From JAEUNX01 sp034004685 (lineage in GTDB: Bacteria; Pseudomonadota; Gammaproteobacteria; Burkholderiales; Rhodocyclaceae), in contig JAVEWG010000002.1 in the NCBI GenBank assembly GCA_034004685.1, positions 75,046 through 139,045 on the forward strand: DNA of 64,000 bases. Direction: 5' to 3'. The translations under genes and the position numbers were made by a program. The notes below the pieces were generated by a model, which made no database searches, had not been told where the DNA came from, and saw only the letters and a program-made list of their open reading frames with translations. Below are positions 43,509 through 51,772 of the stretch, one piece after another. Each line of letters opens with the position of its first letter. Positions within the stretch are counted from its first letter, which is position 1.

Positions 43509-45344
43509 TTACATCGCGGCAGTCAGGGTAGCTCCCGATGCTTCGCCAGCGATTTCTTCCTGCTGCTGCAACGCCCACATCTGGGCGTAGGCGCCGCCGG
43601 CTGCCAGCAGGGCGGCGTGGCTGCCCCGCTCCACGATGTGGCCCTGGTCCAGCACCAGGATCTGGTCGGCGTTCATTACCGTGGATAGGCGATGGGCGAT
43701 CACCAGGGCGGTGCGGCCCCGGGCGGCCTGCTCCAGCTGGGCCTGGATGGCCTTTTCGGTTTTTGAGTCCAGGGCCGAGGTGGCCTCGTCGAAGATCAGG
43801 ATGGCTGGATTTTTCAGCAACGCCCGGGCGATGGCCACCCGCTGTTTTTCCCCGCCGGAAAGCTTGAGGCCCCGCTCGCCGACCCGGGTTTCCAGGCCGT
43901 CGGGCAGGCGGGCGATGAAGGCATCGAGCTGGGCGGCCCGGGCGGCTTCGGCCACCTCTTCCCGGCTGGCCTCGGGGCGGCCGTACTGGATGTTGTAGAG
44001 CAGGGTGTCGTTGAACAGCACCGTGTCCTGGGGAACGATGCCGATGGCCGAGCGCAGGCTGTGCTGGGTGAAGTGGCGCAGATCCTGGCCATTAATCCGC
44101 ACCGCGCCGCCCTGGACGTCGTAGAAGCGGTACAGGAGCCGGGCCAGGGTGGATTTGCCCGAGCCGGAATGGCCCACCACCGCCACAGTGTGGCCGGTTG
44201 GAATGGCGAAGCTCACCCCGTGGAGGATGGGCCGGCGGGGATCGTAGGCGAAGGCGACCTGGTGGAATTCCACGCTGGCCGGGCCGGGGGGCAGGATTGC
44301 CGCGTCGGGGGCGTCGGCCACCTCCCGGTGTTGATGCATCAGGCCGAACATGCGCTCGATGTCGGTGAGGGCCTGGCGGATTTCCCGGTACATCACCCCC
44401 AGGAAGTTCAGGGGAATGTAGAGCTGGATCAGGAAGGCATTCACCAGCACGATGTCGCCGAGGGTCATCTGCCCGGCCGCCACCCGGCTGGCGGCGGCCC
44501 ACATCATGGCGGTCACCGCCACGGCGATGATGGCGGCCTGGCCGGTGTTGAGCATGGACAGGGAATACTGGTTCTTCACCTGGGCGGCGGTCCATTTGCC
44601 CAGCTGCTCGTCGTAGCGGCGGGCTTCGTATTCTTCGTTGTTGAAGTACTTCACCGTCTCGAAGTTGATCAGGCTGTCGATGGCCCGGGCGTTGGCGGCG
44701 GAATCCAGCTCGTTGGCCTGGCGCCGCAGGGTGGTGCGCCAGTTGGTCACCGTCACCGTGAACAGGATGTAGAGAGCCAGGGCGGCCAGGGTGATGAGGG
44801 TGAACACCAGGTCGTACTTCGCCAGCAGGATGCCGATTACCAAGCCGATTTCCACCAGGGTGGGCAGGATCGAGTAGAGGGCGTAGCTGATGAGGGAACC
44901 GATGGAGCGGGTGCCCCGCTCGATGTCCCGGGTCAGCCCGCCGGTCTGGCGCTCCAGGTGAAAGCGCAGGGACAGGCTGTGGAGGTGGCGGAACACCTGG
45001 AGCGAGATGCTGCGCACCGCCTGCTGGGTGACCCGCACGAAGACGATTTCCCGCAGTTCGGTAAACATCGAAGTGGAAAAACGCAGCACCCCGTAGGCCA
45101 GCAGGAGGGCTGCCGGCACCACGATCAGGGCCTGGCCGGGGGTAATGTCCAGGGTGTCGATGAGCCGCTTGAACACCAGGGGTACCGTGACGTTGGCTCC
45201 CTTGGCCGCCACCAGGCACAGCAGGGCCAGGGCCACCCGGCCCTTGTAGGCCCAGATGTAGGGGATGAGGGCCTTGAGGGTTTGCCAGTCGTGGCGCTCA
45301 AGGGGCTCGGGGCCGGGCAGGCTGGGGGAGGAGGCGCGTCGCAT
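43509..45344 (-). CDS. ATM1/HMT1-type ABC transporter (fused permease and ATPase)
   Basis: A 611-residue half-transporter: six membrane segments (about 30-320) and an ATPase domain with Walker A GHSGSGKSTLARLLYRF, signature LSGGEKQRVAIARALL and Walker B ILIFDEATSALDS. FETVKYFNNEEYEARRYDEQ is characteristic of the ATM1/HMT1 subfamily, which exports glutathione-linked sulfur or metal compounds. Its C-terminal coding end shares 41 bp with the orphan fragment near 39.45 kb. Confidence 0.9.
   Translation of the reverse strand: MRRASSPSLPGPEPLERHDWQTLKALIPYIWAYKGRVALALLCLVAAKGANVTVPLVFKRLIDTLDITPGQALIVVPAALLLAYGVLRFSTSMFTELREIVFVRVTQQAVRSISLQVFRHLHSLSLRFHLERQTGGLTRDIERGTRSIGSLISYALYSILPTLVEIGLVIGILLAKYDLVFTLITLAALALYILFTVTVTNWRTTLRRQANELDSAANARAIDSLINFETVKYFNNEEYEARRYDEQLGKWTAAQVKNQYSLSMLNTGQAAIIAVAVTAMMWAAASRVAAGQMTLGDIVLVNAFLIQLYIPLNFLGVMYREIRQALTDIERMFGLMHQHREVADAPDAAILPPGPASVEFHQVAFAYDPRRPILHGVSFAIPTGHTVAVVGHSGSGKSTLARLLYRFYDVQGGAVRINGQDLRHFTQHSLRSAIGIVPQDTVLFNDTLLYNIQYGRPEASREEVAEAARAAQLDAFIARLPDGLETRVGERGLKLSGGEKQRVAIARALLKNPAILIFDEATSALDSKTEKAIQAQLEQAARGRTALVIAHRLSTVMNADQILVLDQGHIVERGSHAALLAAGGAYAQMWALQQQEEIAGEASGATLTAAM
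43558..43598. repeat. 41-bp direct repeat, copy 2 (within ABC transporter gene)
   Basis: Second copy of the repeat described at 39428-39468, here inside the intact ABC transporter gene at codons for GGAYAQMWALQQQE, about 15 codons before the stop. The two copies bracket the PrsT-like and PEP-CTERM genes. Confidence 0.9.
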
Positions 45345-45409
45345 GGAGGGATTCTAACGGCTCGGGGCCGGGTATCCTTGCTTCGTTAAAACGGCTGACG
45401 GGTGTCCCG

Positions 45410-46051
45410 ATGGAGCGGAACTGGTGGGTGGAGACAGGATTCCTGGCCCTGGTGGGAGTTGCCCTGGTGGTATCGGGCCTTGCGCCCTTCGACCGAGGCA
45501 CCTGGGTGCTGGAGGTTTTCCCGGTGTTTGTCGCGGCGCCCCTGCTCTGCCTCACCCGCCAGGGTTTTCCCCTCACCCGGCTGGTGTACGCCCTGATCGC
45601 CGCCCACGCCCTGATCCTCATTCTGGGGGGCGCCTACACTTACGCCCGGGTACCCCTGGGCTTCTGGCTCCAGGACGTCTTCCACTTCCAGCGCAATCCC
45701 TATGACCGCATCGGCCACTTCGCCCAGGGTTTCGTGCCGGCCCTCATCGCCCGGGAGATCCTGTTGCGCAAGGCGGTGGTGCGGGGCCGGGGCTGGCTGC
45801 TGTTTCTGGTGTCCAGCGTGTGCCTGGCCATCTCCGCCTGCTACGAATTCATCGAATGGGGCGCGGCCCTGGCCTTTGGCCAGGGGGCCGAGGAATTCCT
45901 GGCCACCCAGGGGGATCCCTGGGACACCCAGTCCGACATGCTCCTGGCCCTTATCGGGGCGGTGGCGGCCCAGCTATGCCTGGGTTCCTGGCATGATCGG
46001 CAGCTGGCGCGGCTAGGGCGTGTTCTCATTAACCGCGGGGGATCGCGTTGA
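45410..46051 (+). CDS. DUF2238 (YjdF-like) membrane protein with MITE-derived C terminus
   Basis: A 213-residue membrane protein with about six hydrophobic segments. RNPYDRIGHFAQGFVPALIAREIL and YEFIEWGAALAFGQGAEEFL with QGDPWDTQSDMLLALIGA are diagnostic of DUF2238. Its function is unknown. The last ~12 codons and the stop (TGA at 46049-46051) lie inside the inverted-repeat element beginning at 46013, so the native C terminus has been replaced. Confidence 0.87.
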   Translation: MERNWWVETGFLALVGVALVVSGLAPFDRGTWVLEVFPVFVAAPLLCLTRQGFPLTRLVYALIAAHALILILGGAYTYARVPLGFWLQDVFHFQRNPYDRIGHFAQGFVPALIAREILLRKAVVRGRGWLLFLVSSVCLAISACYEFIEWGAALAFGQGAEEFLATQGDPWDTQSDMLLALIGAVAAQLCLGSWHDRQLARLGRVLINRGGSR

Positions 46052-46286
46052 GCCCAAACGCTTCCGATGCAAGGCGTGCGACGCGGCAAAGGATGGTGTC
46101 CTTTGCAAGGAGCGCAACGCGGCAGCGGGGGCGTTTGGGCTCAACCCGGAGGGCTCGTGCCCCTTGGCCCCCATTGCCGCGTTGCGGCTTCTCGCTTGGG
46201 ATCCACCCAAGCAGCGGCGCCGCGCCTTGCACTGGACGCCAAGGGGCGCGAGCGCGACCCCCGGGGTTAATGAGAACACGCCCTAG
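46013..46286. mobile_element. MITE-like cruciform element with 21-bp terminal inverted repeats
   Basis: A 274-bp noncoding element. Its ends, 46013-46033 and 46266-46286, are perfect 21-bp inverted repeats starting CTAGGGCGTGTTCTC; the outer CTAG may be a duplicated target site of the IS5/IS427 type. Inside are two large arms: GTTGAGCCCAAACGC (46047-46061) pairs with 46131-46145, itself holding a GCAAAGGA/TCCTTTGC hairpin, and CTCGTGCCCCTTGG (46154-46167) pairs with 46239-46252 around a GCTTGGG/CCCAAGC hairpin. No transposase is encoded. Confidence 0.8.
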
Positions 46287-46296
46287 GGGGTTCCCA

Positions 46297-46686
46297 TCAT
46301 TTTCCGGACTTGGTTCGGCCCCGGTAGCGCCCCAAGGCCAGGGCGTAAGCCACCAGGTTGATCGCCACCACCAGAGTACCGAAGATGAGTTGATCGGCCT
46401 GGGTCAGGCGGTCCGGGTAGATGAGGGGAAGCACATAGTGCTCCACGAAATCGACTCGGTAGGCCTTTTCGCCAGCCCGTTGGCGGAAGTGGTTCTCCAG
46501 GGGGGTGAGGGGGCAGATCCAACCCATGAACTCCACCATCGCCCCCCATGTTGCGGCCGGCAGATGCAGCCAGGCCAGGCGGGGCCAGCGCAGAAGCAGG
46601 AAACCGCCCGCCACCACGAACATAATGAATAGAAGATGGGCCAGCACCAGAGCGTCGGCCAGGAGGGACAGCAGCGGGGCTTTCAT
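46297..46686 (-). CDS. DUF2784 small membrane protein
   Basis: A 129-residue protein with about three membrane segments and the family stretch WICPLTPLENHFRQRAGE followed by FVEHYVLPLIYPDRLT. The function is unknown. It ends 10 bp outside the cruciform element and converges on the DUF2238 gene. Confidence 0.87.
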   Translation of the reverse strand: MKAPLLSLLADALVLAHLLFIMFVVAGGFLLLRWPRLAWLHLPAATWGAMVEFMGWICPLTPLENHFRQRAGEKAYRVDFVEHYVLPLIYPDRLTQADQLIFGTLVVAINLVAYALALGRYRGRTKSGK

Positions 46687-46830
46687 GGTTAGGGGTGGTG
46701 GCGGATAGTGAGTTCAGGCGCCCAGGGTAGCAGGGGCGTGTGGGCCTGCGGGATTGAGTATTTTCCGGGGGTGAAGCCTGCAATCAGGGCCGCCGTGGCA
46801 GGATGGTGGCCCTAGTCGATGGAGCGCGCC

Positions 46831-47595
46831 ATGCCCTGGAATCCCGAGCAATACCTGGCCTTTGGCGAGCTGCGTCAGCGACCGGCCGCGGATCTGCTGG
46901 CGGCCATTCCCCTGGTCAATCCGGCCACCGTGCTGGATCTGGGTTGCGGTCCGGGCAATGTCACCGCCCTGTTGCATCAGCGTTGGCCCCAGGCCTTGCT
47001 CACCGGGGTGGACCGTTCCGCCGAGATGCTGGCCAGGGCGGCCGCCGATTACCCGGAAATCGCCTGGCTCCAGGCGGATCTGGCCTGCTGGTGTCCGCCC
47101 TCGGGCACCGACCTGATCTATTCCAATGCGGTGCTCCACTGGCTGGATGACCACCCGCGCCTGTTCCCGCGCCTGGTGGACAGCCTGGCCCCCGGTGGCG
47201 TGCTGGCGGTGCAGATGCCCGACAACTTTGCCTCTCCCTCCCACCTGTGCGCCGCCGAGGCAGCCCGGGCCGGGCCCTGGCGGGCCAGGCTGGCGCCCTT
47301 GCTGCGCCCGGCGCCGGTGCTGGCAGCCGAAGCCTATTACGACCTGCTGGCGCCCCGCGTCCGGCGGGTGGATATCTGGCGGACGGACTATCTCCAGGTG
47401 CTGGCCGGAGACAATCCGGTGGCAACCTGGCTGCGGGGCTCCCTCCTGGTGCCGTTGCTGGAGGCTCTGGAGGAACCGGACCAGGTGGCCTTCGAGGCGG
47501 ATTTCCGCCGCCGGGTGGCCGCCGCCCATCCCCCCAGGGAGGATGGCCTGACCCTGTTCCCCTTCCGCCGCTTGTTCATGGTGGCGGTGAAATAG
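46831..47595 (+). CDS. tam: Trans-aconitate 2-methyltransferase-like SAM enzyme
   Basis: A 254-residue class I methyltransferase. PWNPEQYLAFGELRQRPAAD at the start and VLDLGCGPGNVTALLHQRWP (SAM-binding motif I) match Tam, which methylates trans-aconitate formed spontaneously from the TCA intermediate. DLIYSNAVLHWLDDH is also typical. The ATG at 46831 is preferred because GGAG lies seven bases upstream; 46819 is an alternative adding four residues. Confidence 0.87.
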   Translation: MPWNPEQYLAFGELRQRPAADLLAAIPLVNPATVLDLGCGPGNVTALLHQRWPQALLTGVDRSAEMLARAAADYPEIAWLQADLACWCPPSGTDLIYSNAVLHWLDDHPRLFPRLVDSLAPGGVLAVQMPDNFASPSHLCAAEAARAGPWRARLAPLLRPAPVLAAEAYYDLLAPRVRRVDIWRTDYLQVLAGDNPVATWLRGSLLVPLLEALEEPDQVAFEADFRRRVAAAHPPREDGLTLFPFRRLFMVAVK

Positions 47596-47742
47596 GCGCG
47601 CGGCGAGTCCGTCCGGGCGAACCAGCGTCCGTTCCCTGATGGGCGCCAATGCGTAACAATCACATTTACCCATGGGGGAGTGTTCCGCTGCCCGGGGCCA
47701 CCGCAAGCCCGCTTCTTATCCCTTTTTCATTGAAAGTCCGCC

Positions 47743-48861
47743 ATGATCAAGTCTCGCGCCGCCGTTGCCTGGGAGGCCGGCAAACCCCTGGAAATCACTG
47801 AAGTGGATGTGGCGCCTCCCAAGGCTGGCGAGGTGCTGGTGCGCATCGTGGCCACCGGGGTGTGCCACACGGACGCCTTCACCCTCTCCGGCGCAGATCC
47901 GGAAGGCATTTTTCCGGCCATCCTGGGCCACGAGGGGGGTGGCATCGTGGAAGCGGTGGGGGCGGGAGTCACCTCGGTGGCGGTGGGGGACCACGTGATT
48001 CCCCTGTACACGCCGGAATGCGGCCAGTGCAAATTCTGCCGGTCGGGCAAGACCAACCTGTGTCAGGCCATCCGGGCCACCCAGGGCAAGGGCCTGATGC
48101 CTGACGGCACCAGCCGCTTCAGCCACAACGGCAAGCCCATCTTCCATTACATGGGCACCTCCACTTTCTCGGAATACACCGTGCTGCCGGAGATTTCGGT
48201 GGCCAGGATCAGCAAGGAGGCCCCCCTGGAAAAGGTCTGCCTGCTGGGCTGCGGGGTGACCACCGGGATCGGCGCGGTGATGAATACCGCCAAGGTGGAG
48301 CCGGGGGCCACGGTGGCGATCTTCGGCCTGGGGGGCATCGGCCTGTCAGCCATCATCGGGGCGGTGATGAGCAAGGCCTCCCGGATCATCGGCGTGGACG
48401 TGAACCCGGCCAAGTTCGCGATCGCGCGGCAGCTGGGGGCTACCGAGTGCATCAATCCCCTGGATTTCGATCGGCCGATCCAGGAGGTGATCGTGGACCT
48501 CACCGATGGCGGCGTGGATTACTCCTTCGAGTGCATCGGCAACGTGAAGGTGATGCGCTCGGCCCTGGAGTGCTGCCACAAGGGCTGGGGTGAGTCGGTG
48601 ATCATCGGGGTGGCCGGGGCCGGGGAGGAAATCTCCACCCGGCCCTTCCAGCTGGTGACCGGCCGGGTGTGGCGGGGTTCGGCCTTCGGCGGGGTGCGGG
48701 GCCGCTCGGAACTGCCGGGCTACGTGGAGCGGGCCCAGCGGGGCGAGATTCCCCTGGATACCTTCATTACCCATACTATGGGGCTCGATGACATCAACCG
48801 GGCCTTCGACCTGATGCATGAGGGCACGAGCATCCGCTCCGTCATCCATTTCGATCGCTGA
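47743..48861 (+). CDS. frmA: S-(hydroxymethyl)glutathione dehydrogenase / class III alcohol dehydrogenase
   Basis: A 372-residue zinc alcohol dehydrogenase. GVCHTDAFTLSGADPEG and GHEGGGIVEAVG carry catalytic zinc ligands, CGQCKFCRSGKTNLC the structural zinc, and GLGGIGLSAIIGA the NAD site. The motif set is that of glutathione-dependent formaldehyde dehydrogenase. It oxidises the formaldehyde-glutathione adduct to S-formylglutathione, the substrate of FghA two genes downstream. No FrmR-type repressor gene is adjacent. Confidence 0.95.
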   Translation: MIKSRAAVAWEAGKPLEITEVDVAPPKAGEVLVRIVATGVCHTDAFTLSGADPEGIFPAILGHEGGGIVEAVGAGVTSVAVGDHVIPLYTPECGQCKFCRSGKTNLCQAIRATQGKGLMPDGTSRFSHNGKPIFHYMGTSTFSEYTVLPEISVARISKEAPLEKVCLLGCGVTTGIGAVMNTAKVEPGATVAIFGLGGIGLSAIIGAVMSKASRIIGVDVNPAKFAIARQLGATECINPLDFDRPIQEVIVDLTDGGVDYSFECIGNVKVMRSALECCHKGWGESVIIGVAGAGEEISTRPFQLVTGRVWRGSAFGGVRGRSELPGYVERAQRGEIPLDTFITHTMGLDDINRAFDLMHEGTSIRSVIHFDR

Positions 48862-48893
48862 TTCAAGTCAAACCACAACCAAGCGGAGACACC

Positions 48894-49274
48894 ATGAGCA
48901 TCTTTACCCACATCACCGTCGGCACCAACGACCTGGCCCGGGCCGGAGCCTTTTACGATCAGGTGCTGGAGCCCTTCGGCCTCAAGCGCCTGATGCAGAC
49001 CGAGCGGGCCATCGCCTGGGGCGCCGACGCTCCCCAGTTCATGGTGCTCCTCCCCCGCAACGGCGAGCCGGCCACCGTCGGCAATGGCCTGACGGTGGGT
49101 TTCGTCGCCCCCACCCGCGCCGCCATCCAGGAATTCCACCGCCGGGCCCTGGCCCTGGGCGGCCAGGATGAAGGCGCCCCCGGTCCCCGGCCCTTCTCCC
49201 CCCACGCCTATGCCGCCTACGTGCGGGATCTGGACGGCCACAAGATCTGCGCCTCCAAGCACCAGCCCGAATAA
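48894..49274 (+). CDS. VOC superfamily (glyoxalase-fold) protein
   Basis: A 126-residue single-domain protein: FTHITVGTNDLARAGAFYDQ at the start and AYAAYVRDLDGHKICASKHQ at the end are the paired beta-alpha-beta-beta-beta halves of the vicinal oxygen chelate fold. A metal-binding His (HITV) and a C-terminal DLDGHK are visible. The reaction is unknown. It lies between frmA (32-bp gap) and fghA (43-bp gap), implying a role with glutathione adducts or aldehydes (inference). Confidence 0.86.
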   Translation: MSIFTHITVGTNDLARAGAFYDQVLEPFGLKRLMQTERAIAWGADAPQFMVLLPRNGEPATVGNGLTVGFVAPTRAAIQEFHRRALALGGQDEGAPGPRPFSPHAYAAYVRDLDGHKICASKHQPE

Positions 49275-49317
49275 TCCGCCAGCCCAGGCCCCGGGGCCCT
49301 GCCCCGGGGCGAGCCCC

Positions 49318-50166
49318 ATGACTGAACCCCCAGCTCTCCTGGCCAGCAACCGCAGTTTCGGCGGCTGGCATCGCCGCTACCGTCACCGGGCCCTCACCCT
49401 GGGTTGCGACATGGTCTTCGCCATTTTCCTGCCGCCCCAGGCGGAGGCGGGTCCGGTGCCAGTGCTCTACTGGCTCTCCGGCCTCACCTGCACCGATGAA
49501 AACTTCATGCAGAAGGCCGGTGCCCAGCGCATCGCTGCCGAACTGGGGGTGGCTATCGTGGCCCCCGACACCAGCCCCCGGGGCGAGCAGGTCCCCGGCG
49601 ACCCGGAGGGCGCCTGGGATTTCGGCCATGGCGCCGGGTTTTACCTCGATGCCAGTCAGGCCCCCTGGAACCGCCACTACCGCATGCACGACTACGTGGT
49701 GAATGAATTGCCGGCCCTGGTGGAGGCCCACTTTCCGGTGAGCAGCGCCCGTTCCATCAGCGGCCACTCCATGGGGGGGCACGGCGCCCTGGTGTGCGCC
49801 CTGCGCAACCCTGGGCGGTATCGGGCGGTATCCGCCTTCGCCCCCATCGCCCACCCCATGGATTGTCCCTGGGGCCGCAAGGCCTTCTCCCGCTACCTGG
49901 GGGAGGACCCCGCCGCCTGGCGGGACTGGGATGCCTGCGCCCTGATCGCCGGCGCCCGGGAGCGTCTGCCCCTGCTGGTGGACCAGGGTGAGGCGGACAG
50001 TTTCCTGGCTGAGCAGCTCAAGCCCGAGGCCCTGGAGGCTGCCTGCGCCGCCGCCGGCCATCCCCTCACCCTGCGCCGCCAGCCTGGCTACGACCACAGC
50101 TATTACTTCATCGCCAGCTTTATGGAAGACCACCTGCGCCACCACGCCGCCGCCCTGGCGGCTTGA
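49318..50166 (+). CDS. fghA: S-formylglutathione hydrolase
   Basis: A 282-residue alpha/beta hydrolase of the esterase D family. GLTCTDENFMQKAGAQRIAA forms the oxyanion region, SGHSMGGHGALVCAL has the nucleophilic Ser, VDQGEADSF the Asp and YDHSYYFIASFMEDH the His. It releases formate and glutathione from S-formylglutathione. The start 49318 follows the family N terminus; upstream in-frame residues overlap the VOC gene. Confidence 0.95.
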   Translation: MTEPPALLASNRSFGGWHRRYRHRALTLGCDMVFAIFLPPQAEAGPVPVLYWLSGLTCTDENFMQKAGAQRIAAELGVAIVAPDTSPRGEQVPGDPEGAWDFGHGAGFYLDASQAPWNRHYRMHDYVVNELPALVEAHFPVSSARSISGHSMGGHGALVCALRNPGRYRAVSAFAPIAHPMDCPWGRKAFSRYLGEDPAAWRDWDACALIAGARERLPLLVDQGEADSFLAEQLKPEALEAACAAAGHPLTLRRQPGYDHSYYFIASFMEDHLRHHAAALAA

Positions 50167-50307
50167 GGGGTGCCAGGGGTTTTCCGGCGGGAGGGGCTGA
50201 AGCGCGTATAGTGGCGGCCCTCCCTATATCCCCGGAATCCCCGTGACCCATCCCCAAGGCCAGGCAAACCAGCGTTTCATCGCCGCCCCGGCTGGCGCCA
50301 TCGCCCC

Positions 50308-51318
50308 GTGACCAGCGTGGACGCCGCCACCCCCTTCGCGGGCCTCACCCCGGATTGCATCCTCGCCGCCCTGGAAAGCCTGGGGCTGCCTTGCGACGGG
50401 CGCCTGCTGGCCTTGAACAGCTTCGAGAACCGGGTCTGGCAGGTGGGGGTGGAAGAGCCCGACGGCCGCTCCGCTTTCCGGGTCGCCAAGTTCTACCGTC
50501 CCGGGCGCTGGTCCGACGCGGCCATCCTGGAAGAACATGCCTTCCTGGCGGAGCTGGCGGAAGCCGAGCTGCCGGTGGTGCCGCCCCTGCTCTTGCAGAG
50601 CGCCACCCTGAATCTACGGGAAGGCTACCGGGTGGCGGTGTTTCCCCGCCGGGGCGGGCGCGCCCCGGAACTGGAAGATCCCCTCACCCTGGCCTGGATG
50701 GGGCGCCTGCTGGGCCGCATCCACGCCATCGGCGCCCTGCGTCCCTTTGCCCACCGCCGGGCCCTGACACCGGAGAGCTTTGGCACCCAGTCCCGCCAGT
50801 TCCTCCTGGGCCAAGGCCATGTCCCGGCGGAACTGGCGGAGGCCTACGCCAGCGTTTCCGCCCAGGCCCTGGAAGGGGTGGCGGCCTGTTACCAGCGGGC
50901 CGGGGCGGTGACGACCCTGCGGCTCCATGGGGATTGCCACCGGGGCAACGTGCTGTGGACCGAGGAGGGACCTCACTTCGTGGACTTCGACGACGCCACC
51001 ACCGGCCCGGCGGTGCAGGATCTGTGGATGCTCCTGGCCGGCGACGAGCAGGCCATGGCCCGCCAGCTCGACGCGGTGCTGGAGGGTTACGGGCAATTCG
51101 CCCGCTTCGATTGTCGGGAGATCCACCTCATCGAAGCCCTGCGTACCCTGCGCCAGATGCACCACGCCGCGTGGATTGCCCGGCGCTGGCGCGATCCGGC
51201 CTTTCCGGTGGCTTTCCCCTGGTTCGACTCGGTGCGCTACTGGCAGGACCACATCCTGGCCCTGCGGGAGCAGGTCGCCCTGATGGCCGAATCTCCCCTG
51301 GTGAGGCTGATGGTTTAG
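50308..51318 (+). CDS. srkA: SrkA (YihE) stress response protein kinase
   Basis: A 336-residue APH/choline-kinase-fold Ser/Thr kinase. LNSFENRVWQVGVEE is the nucleotide loop, LHGDCHRGNVLW the catalytic loop, and FVDFDDATTGPAVQDLWMLL the metal-binding DFD region. In E. coli SrkA counters stress-induced programmed death. It uses a GTG start at 50308. It lies 141 bp after fghA, facing the REP-rich gap. Confidence 0.93.
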   Translation: MTSVDAATPFAGLTPDCILAALESLGLPCDGRLLALNSFENRVWQVGVEEPDGRSAFRVAKFYRPGRWSDAAILEEHAFLAELAEAELPVVPPLLLQSATLNLREGYRVAVFPRRGGRAPELEDPLTLAWMGRLLGRIHAIGALRPFAHRRALTPESFGTQSRQFLLGQGHVPAELAEAYASVSAQALEGVAACYQRAGAVTTLRLHGDCHRGNVLWTEEGPHFVDFDDATTGPAVQDLWMLLAGDEQAMARQLDAVLEGYGQFARFDCREIHLIEALRTLRQMHHAAWIARRWRDPAFPVAFPWFDSVRYWQDHILALREQVALMAESPLVRLMV

Positions 51319-51374
51319 GGGCTGTTGACCCGGAGGCGTGTTCCCACCAAAGCTTCCTTGCTGGGCGGACCTAG

Positions 51375-51531
51375 GGCGGGCTTCAGCCCGCCTGATGTGC
51401 GAGCGCACCCTGCTGCGGTTTTGGGTTCGTCGGCAGTCTTTGGCGGGCCCACGCCCGCCCTATAGGTTTCCGCGTAACCCGGTAGGGTCGGCTTCAGCCG
51501 ACCTGGGGGGGCTGGCGGGTTAAAACCCGCC
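51375..51531. repeat. Cluster of four REP-like palindromes
   Basis: Four short hairpins follow srkA: GGCGGGCT-TC-AGCCCGCC (51375-51392), GGCGGGC-CCAC-GCCCGCC (51442-51459), GTCGGCT-TC-AGCCGAC (51487-51502) and GGCGGGTT-AA-AACCCGCC (51514-51531). GTGCG-AG-CGCAC lies between the first two. They are variants of one design and relate to those at 13111-13151. No gene is visible in 51319-51772. Confidence 0.8.
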
Positions 51532-51655
51532 CTGCATGCCCCACGCCCGCCCCACGCCCCGGCCTCATCGTCGCCGGGCAGAAATATCCACCCCGTATCG
51601 TGTCGCAACCGGCGGGGGCTGCGTGTCCGGCCATTCCCGGAAAAGGTGCCGCCGC

Positions 51656-51669
51656 TTGATCTAGCTCAA
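51656..51669. promoter_or_regulatory. FNR/DNR-like binding site upstream of the Crp/Fnr gene
   Basis: TTGAT-CTAG-CTCAA is a near-palindromic match to the FNR consensus TTGAT-N4-ATCAA, with one half-site base differing. It lies about 104 bp before the start of a Crp/Fnr-family gene whose recognition helix has the E-x2-SR residues that read TTGA half-sites. Autoregulation or FNR control is inferred. Confidence 0.6.
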
Positions 51670-51772
51670 CCGGCGGGGCCTCTCTCATGGCTACGGTGTG
51701 CGGTTCGTACGGCCCAATTCGGGCAAGGCCGCGCCAGACGGCCGTCGCCCTACCACTGATGGAGACAAGAAA

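Noticed and set aside
46013..46286. Similar-looking small ORFs on both strands of the inverted-repeat element (both starting MFSLT and ending NENTP)
   Set aside because: The likeness comes from the terminal inverted repeats being read on both strands; there is no coding signature.
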